Source: Komagataeibacter nataicola (GTDB lineage: Bacteria; Pseudomonadota; Alphaproteobacteria; Acetobacterales; Acetobacteraceae). From it: a DNA stretch of 64,000 bases. A program made the position numbers and the translations under genes. Each line of letters opens with the position of its first letter. Within the stretch, counting starts at the first letter, position 1. Under the pieces are notes generated by a model. The model ran no database searches. It was given only the letters and a program-made list of their open reading frames with translations, and was not told the origin of the DNA. Positions 61,516 through 64,000 of this stretch are shown here, piece after piece. The DNA lies in assembly GCF_003207795.1 (NCBI RefSeq), contig NZ_NIRT01000016.1:1-64000 (forward strand). Reading direction: 5' to 3'.

Positions 61516-61583
61516 ATAAGAAAAGTTTTTAGGTGCCGCCTTCTGGCGCGTTTTGAAAAAAGCTTCACCCAAAACTTTTATAA
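61516..61583. repeat. Composite palindromic intergenic repeat, copy 10
   Basis: AATAAGAAAAGTTTTTAGGT, GCCGCCTTCTGGCGCG, TTTTGAAAAAAGCTTCACCC, AAAACTTTTATAA: both outer edges and both module halves in the expected order. Confidence 0.85.
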
Positions 61584-61649
61584 TTGCAGGATATTATTGA
61601 GCCTGACTTTTCGGGCAGCCCCTAAGGAAAGCGGCCATACAGACTTCAT

Positions 61650-61688
61650 GGAATGCCGCTTTGTTTTAAAAGGCGGCACCCAACGGTC
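61650..61688. repeat. Composite palindromic intergenic repeat, copy 11
   Basis: GGAATGCCGCTTTGTTTTAA then AAGGCGGCACCCAACGG. Single GCCGC/GGCGGC module, directly after the stop side of the outer-membrane protein gene and only 66 bp from copy 10. Confidence 0.7.
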
Positions 61689-61691
61689 CTG

Positions 61692-62762
61692 TCAGAACAC
61701 GCTGTTGAAAGCAAACTGCGGCGAGATGACCTGCCCCGTGTTATGGCCTGCAAAGATGGCCGTAACACCGGCGATGATGCCAAAGCGTGGCGACCAGTTA
61801 TATTCCACCGCAGGCGCGATCACCCAGTCCCCCGAAGCCTGCCCCAGCACATCCTGATATTTGCCCTGTGCGTTATAGCCGCGCACCCGCGAGCCATTGG
61901 CCCAGTCGCGTGCCAGATCCATGGCGATGACCCATTTCTGGTTCACGCCATATTCCAGCGAGAAGCCGCTCTCGCCATACATGCCCGGATGCGCCAGCCC
62001 GCGAAATCCCGCCGAGGTGCCATAGCTGCTGATATCGGCAATATGCGCCTGTGTCAGCGCACGGCGAAAGGTGCCCCATGTGCGCAGCCGCAGTTCATGG
62101 TGGCCGGGCAGGGTATAGGTTGACTGCTCCGTCAGCGCCACGCGGAAGGTATAGGTGCCTGTGCCCACGCCATCTTCCGCGCGGCCCAGTTTTGTATAAT
62201 CCCCGGCGGGAAAGGCCACGCCCACGAACAGGCTCAGCGCCGGGATGTAGCGCTTGGGGTCGGCATCGAGGTAGCGCCACATCACATCTACCGGCAGGTC
62301 GCCCATCTTGACGCCACTCGTCGTGCCGCCATAGCCGCCATGCCGCCAGCCGTAACTGATGGTGGGCGTCATCTGCAGGCTGATCGAATTGGTGATGGAG
62401 TATTTGTAGAGCGTGAAGCTCGAGACCATGTGCGCCCTGTCTTTTATCGGCGCTGCCCTGCCCACGCTATCAAGATTGCCCACAGGCTGGCTGTAGGCAA
62501 AATACGGCTCCCACGCAAACACGCCCTTTTTGGTCAACGCGCCTGATGGCGAGACGAGCGAGCCGGTGTACCACTGGGTATAATCCTCGTTCACGCCCTG
62601 CGAGCCCGCCGCCGTGCCATTGCCGGTGCCTGCGGCATGCGCCGAGGCAAGGCCTGCGAGAGCAATAAGGAATGGAATCGCAACGAATAATATTGATTCC
62701 GGTATCGGAATGTATGATGCTGTTTCATAGGGGCGACCAGCGTCTTTTTCCCGTGCTGTCAT
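61692..62762 (-). CDS. Outer-membrane protein, MetA-pathway transporter type
   Basis: About 356 residues from ATG 62762. Secretion signal is plausible (SILFVAIPFLIALAGLASAHA, cleavage before AGTG). The mature part alternates strands (YAYSQPVGN-like FAYSQPVGNLDSVG, TYTFRVALTEQSTYTLPGHH, RDWANGSRVRGY) and ends NSVF, as in phenol-MetA/transporter-type barrels. A longer frame to 62858 is open but runs through a perfect inverted repeat and lacks a signal sequence at its own start. Lies between the asparaginase and asparagine-permease genes; role in amino-acid diffusion is only positional inference. Confidence 0.6.
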   Translation of the reverse strand: MTAREKDAGRPYETASYIPIPESILFVAIPFLIALAGLASAHAAGTGNGTAAGSQGVNEDYTQWYTGSLVSPSGALTKKGVFAWEPYFAYSQPVGNLDSVGRAAPIKDRAHMVSSFTLYKYSITNSISLQMTPTISYGWRHGGYGGTTSGVKMGDLPVDVMWRYLDADPKRYIPALSLFVGVAFPAGDYTKLGRAEDGVGTGTYTFRVALTEQSTYTLPGHHELRLRTWGTFRRALTQAHIADISSYGTSAGFRGLAHPGMYGESGFSLEYGVNQKWVIAMDLARDWANGSRVRGYNAQGKYQDVLGQASGDWVIAPAVEYNWSPRFGIIAGVTAIFAGHNTGQVISPQFAFNSVF

Positions 62763-62850
62763 GGCGCGGGTAGCAGATGCGGTGCCCAGCCTTGCGGCGT
62801 GGGCGCGTGTCAGGGAAATCATGGTTGCGGCCATTTCCTGCTCAGGGCGT

Positions 62851-62878
62851 CCCTGCATGCATGGCAGTGCATGCAGGG
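62851..62878. promoter_or_regulatory. Perfect 11-bp-arm inverted repeat
   Basis: CCCTGCATGCA, TGGCAG, TGCATGCAGGG, about 90 bp upstream of the outer-membrane protein start. Its symmetry and position suggest an operator; the TGCATGC core resembles no site I can name. Confidence 0.45.
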
Positions 62879-62985
62879 TCTTATTGGTTCTGGGGTTAAG
62901 TGTGCGGGTGCCTGCTATACGAACTGCAGTCGCAGGGAAGGGATCAGGACATTACGACGGTGCTCCTCAGGCTGACAGGCCAGTG

Positions 62986-63020
62986 AAACGGCGGGAGAAT
63001 GGCAGTTCTTCCGCCGTTTT
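62986..63020. terminator. Terminator downstream of the asparagine permease
   Basis: AAACGGCGG and CCGCCGTTT arms with a 16-base loop, then TTTTCTTTT on the plus strand. The better T-run is on the plus strand, so it may end a plus-strand small transcript as well as the minus-strand permease mRNA. Confidence 0.65.
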
Positions 63021-63023
63021 CTT

Positions 63024-64000
63024 TTACGGTGCGGTCATGCGCGGCGGCTCCTGCCCGTCACGCACGGCAGCGCGCGCGGGGTTGAGGTACTTCCACCCGA
63101 TCACCAGCAGCACGGCCACGATCGACATGCTGGCAATGGTGTAGGTGCCATTGGGGTAATCAAACAGCATCAGCACGAGCACGCCAGCCAGATAGGCCAG
63201 TGTCAGCCACGAGGTGAAAGGCGCGCCCGGCATTTCAAACCCCGATGAAGCCATGCGCCCGCTGCGTACCGCCTGGCGCAGCTTGATCTGGCTGAGCAGG
63301 ATGAACCCCCATGTGCTGATGATGCCGATCGCCGCCATGTTCAGCACGATCTCGAACACCTGCGAGGGCACGATGTAATTGAGCACCACGCCCACCAGGT
63401 ACACCGCAACCGTAAGCAGGATGCCGTTGGCCGGCACGGCGCTTGCGTTCATGCGGGCCAGCGGCTCGGGGGCGGCGCCGCCCAGCGCCATGGCGCGCAG
63501 CACGCGCCCGGTGGAATACAGCCCCGAATTGAGGCTCGACAGGGCGGCCGTCAGCACCACGATGTTCATGATCGTGTCAACGCCGGGCACGCCGAGGGCT
63601 TCAAAAAACGTCACGAACGGGCTGGTGCCCCCGTGATAGGCGGTCCAGGGCAGCAGGTTGACCAGCAGCACCACCGACAGCACGTAAAACAGGCCGATAC
63701 GCCAGATCACACTGTTGATGCTGCGCGGCAGGACGGTGCGCACATCCGCGCATTCGCCCGCTGCGGTGCCGATCAGTTCTATGCCCGAATAGGCGAACAC
63801 CACGCCCTGCACCAGCAGCAGGCTGGCAATCAGCCCGTGTGGAAAGATGCCGCCATTATCGGCAATCAGGTGCAGGCCGGTCTGGTGGCCGCCCACCGGC
63901 ATGCGCACGCCCAGTATGATGCTGCCCACGATAAGGAACAGGCACAGGGCCACGATCTTGATGAGCGAGAACCAGAACTCGATCTCGCCAAACCACTTCA
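63024..64000 (-). CDS. ansP: L-asparagine permease AnsP, partial
   Basis: C-terminal part of an APC-superfamily amino-acid:proton symporter; the N-terminus lies beyond the window. At the cut the frame reads KWFGEIEFWFSLIKIVALCL, a hallmark of the AnsP/CycA/GabP group, and continues GSIILG, TGLHLIADNGGIFPHGL, VFAYSGIELIGTAAGEC, NIVVLTAALSSLNSGLYSTG and PGAPFTSWLTLAYLAGVLVL. These match my recollection of AnsP more closely than CycA or GabP. About eight helices are visible. Pairing with the asparaginase at 60465 supports asparagine uptake and use as nitrogen source. Confidence 0.88.
   Translation of the reverse strand, partial: KWFGEIEFWFSLIKIVALCLFLIVGSIILGVRMPVGGHQTGLHLIADNGGIFPHGLIASLLLVQGVVFAYSGIELIGTAAGECADVRTVLPRSINSVIWRIGLFYVLSVVLLVNLLPWTAYHGGTSPFVTFFEALGVPGVDTIMNIVVLTAALSSLNSGLYSTGRVLRAMALGGAAPEPLARMNASAVPANGILLTVAVYLVGVVLNYIVPSQVFEIVLNMAAIGIISTWGFILLSQIKLRQAVRSGRMASSGFEMPGAPFTSWLTLAYLAGVLVLMLFDYPNGTYTIASMSIVAVLLVIGWKYLNPARAAVRDGQEPPRMTAP

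Overview
The window looks like chromosome of an acetic acid bacterium (Acetobacteraceae), most likely the Komagataeibacter/Novacetimonas/Gluconacetobacter group. The basis is high GC with AT-rich gaps, a membrane PQQ glucose dehydrogenase, a three-subunit FAD/triheme-cytochrome sugar-acid dehydrogenase, PPDK with its regulator, and many DHA1-type MFS pumps. This is inference from gene content; no rRNA or tRNA gene was seen. I found no insertion sequence, phage, CRISPR array or replication origin. About 50 genes are supported, including two proteins under 60 residues and one small gene broken by an in-frame stop.

Layout. 0-3.5 kb: encapsulin nanocompartment with a DyP peroxidase cargo that carries a targeting tail, then Crp/Fnr and TetR regulators with a 19-bp palindrome between them. 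3.6-9 kb: exported protein, ketopantoate-reductase-like enzyme divergent from an IclR regulator, GlcG-like protein, MFS pump, and a GAF-Fis regulator without an ATPase domain. 9.1-12.6 kb: outer-membrane channel and PQQ glucose dehydrogenase. 13-17 kb: MFS pump, GST, PLP enzyme divergent from an Lrp/AsnC regulator. 17-27.3 kb: a metal block with CopB, multicopper oxidase, a His/Met/Cys-rich secreted protein, FTR1 permease and cupredoxin, then (after a GST and an ABC-F ATPase) a copper P-type ATPase and CsoR. Two near-identical CsoR-like operators link the two copper promoters.

27.6-46 kb: GlpQ divergent from a large TonB receptor; the periplasmic dehydrogenase S-L-C operon; PAP2 protein; aldehyde dehydrogenase; NsrR-like Rrf2 regulator; a second TonB receptor; ornithine-cyclodeaminase-family enzyme; Bfd-type ferredoxin; DUF3311/sodium-solute symporter pair. 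46.6-53 kb: PPDK and its regulatory kinase/phosphatase, HldE and an AGE-family epimerase. 53.5-56.7 kb: a two-gene operon of a B12-type radical SAM enzyme and a KivD/IpdC-like 2-keto-acid decarboxylase, with its own terminator. 57-64 kb: a 43-residue membrane peptide, MFS pump, SfnB-like flavoprotein, asparaginase, outer-membrane protein and an asparagine permease cut by the window end.

How the parts fit: periplasmic oxidases (Gcd, the FAD dehydrogenase) feed the respiratory chain from sugars, channels and TonB receptors serve the outer membrane, PPDK supports gluconeogenesis when C3/C2 products are re-used, and the copper/iron block supplies and detoxifies the metals these oxidases depend on. 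Superimposed on the map is a dispersed composite palindromic repeat (eleven copies recognised), always between genes and often starting at a stop codon.
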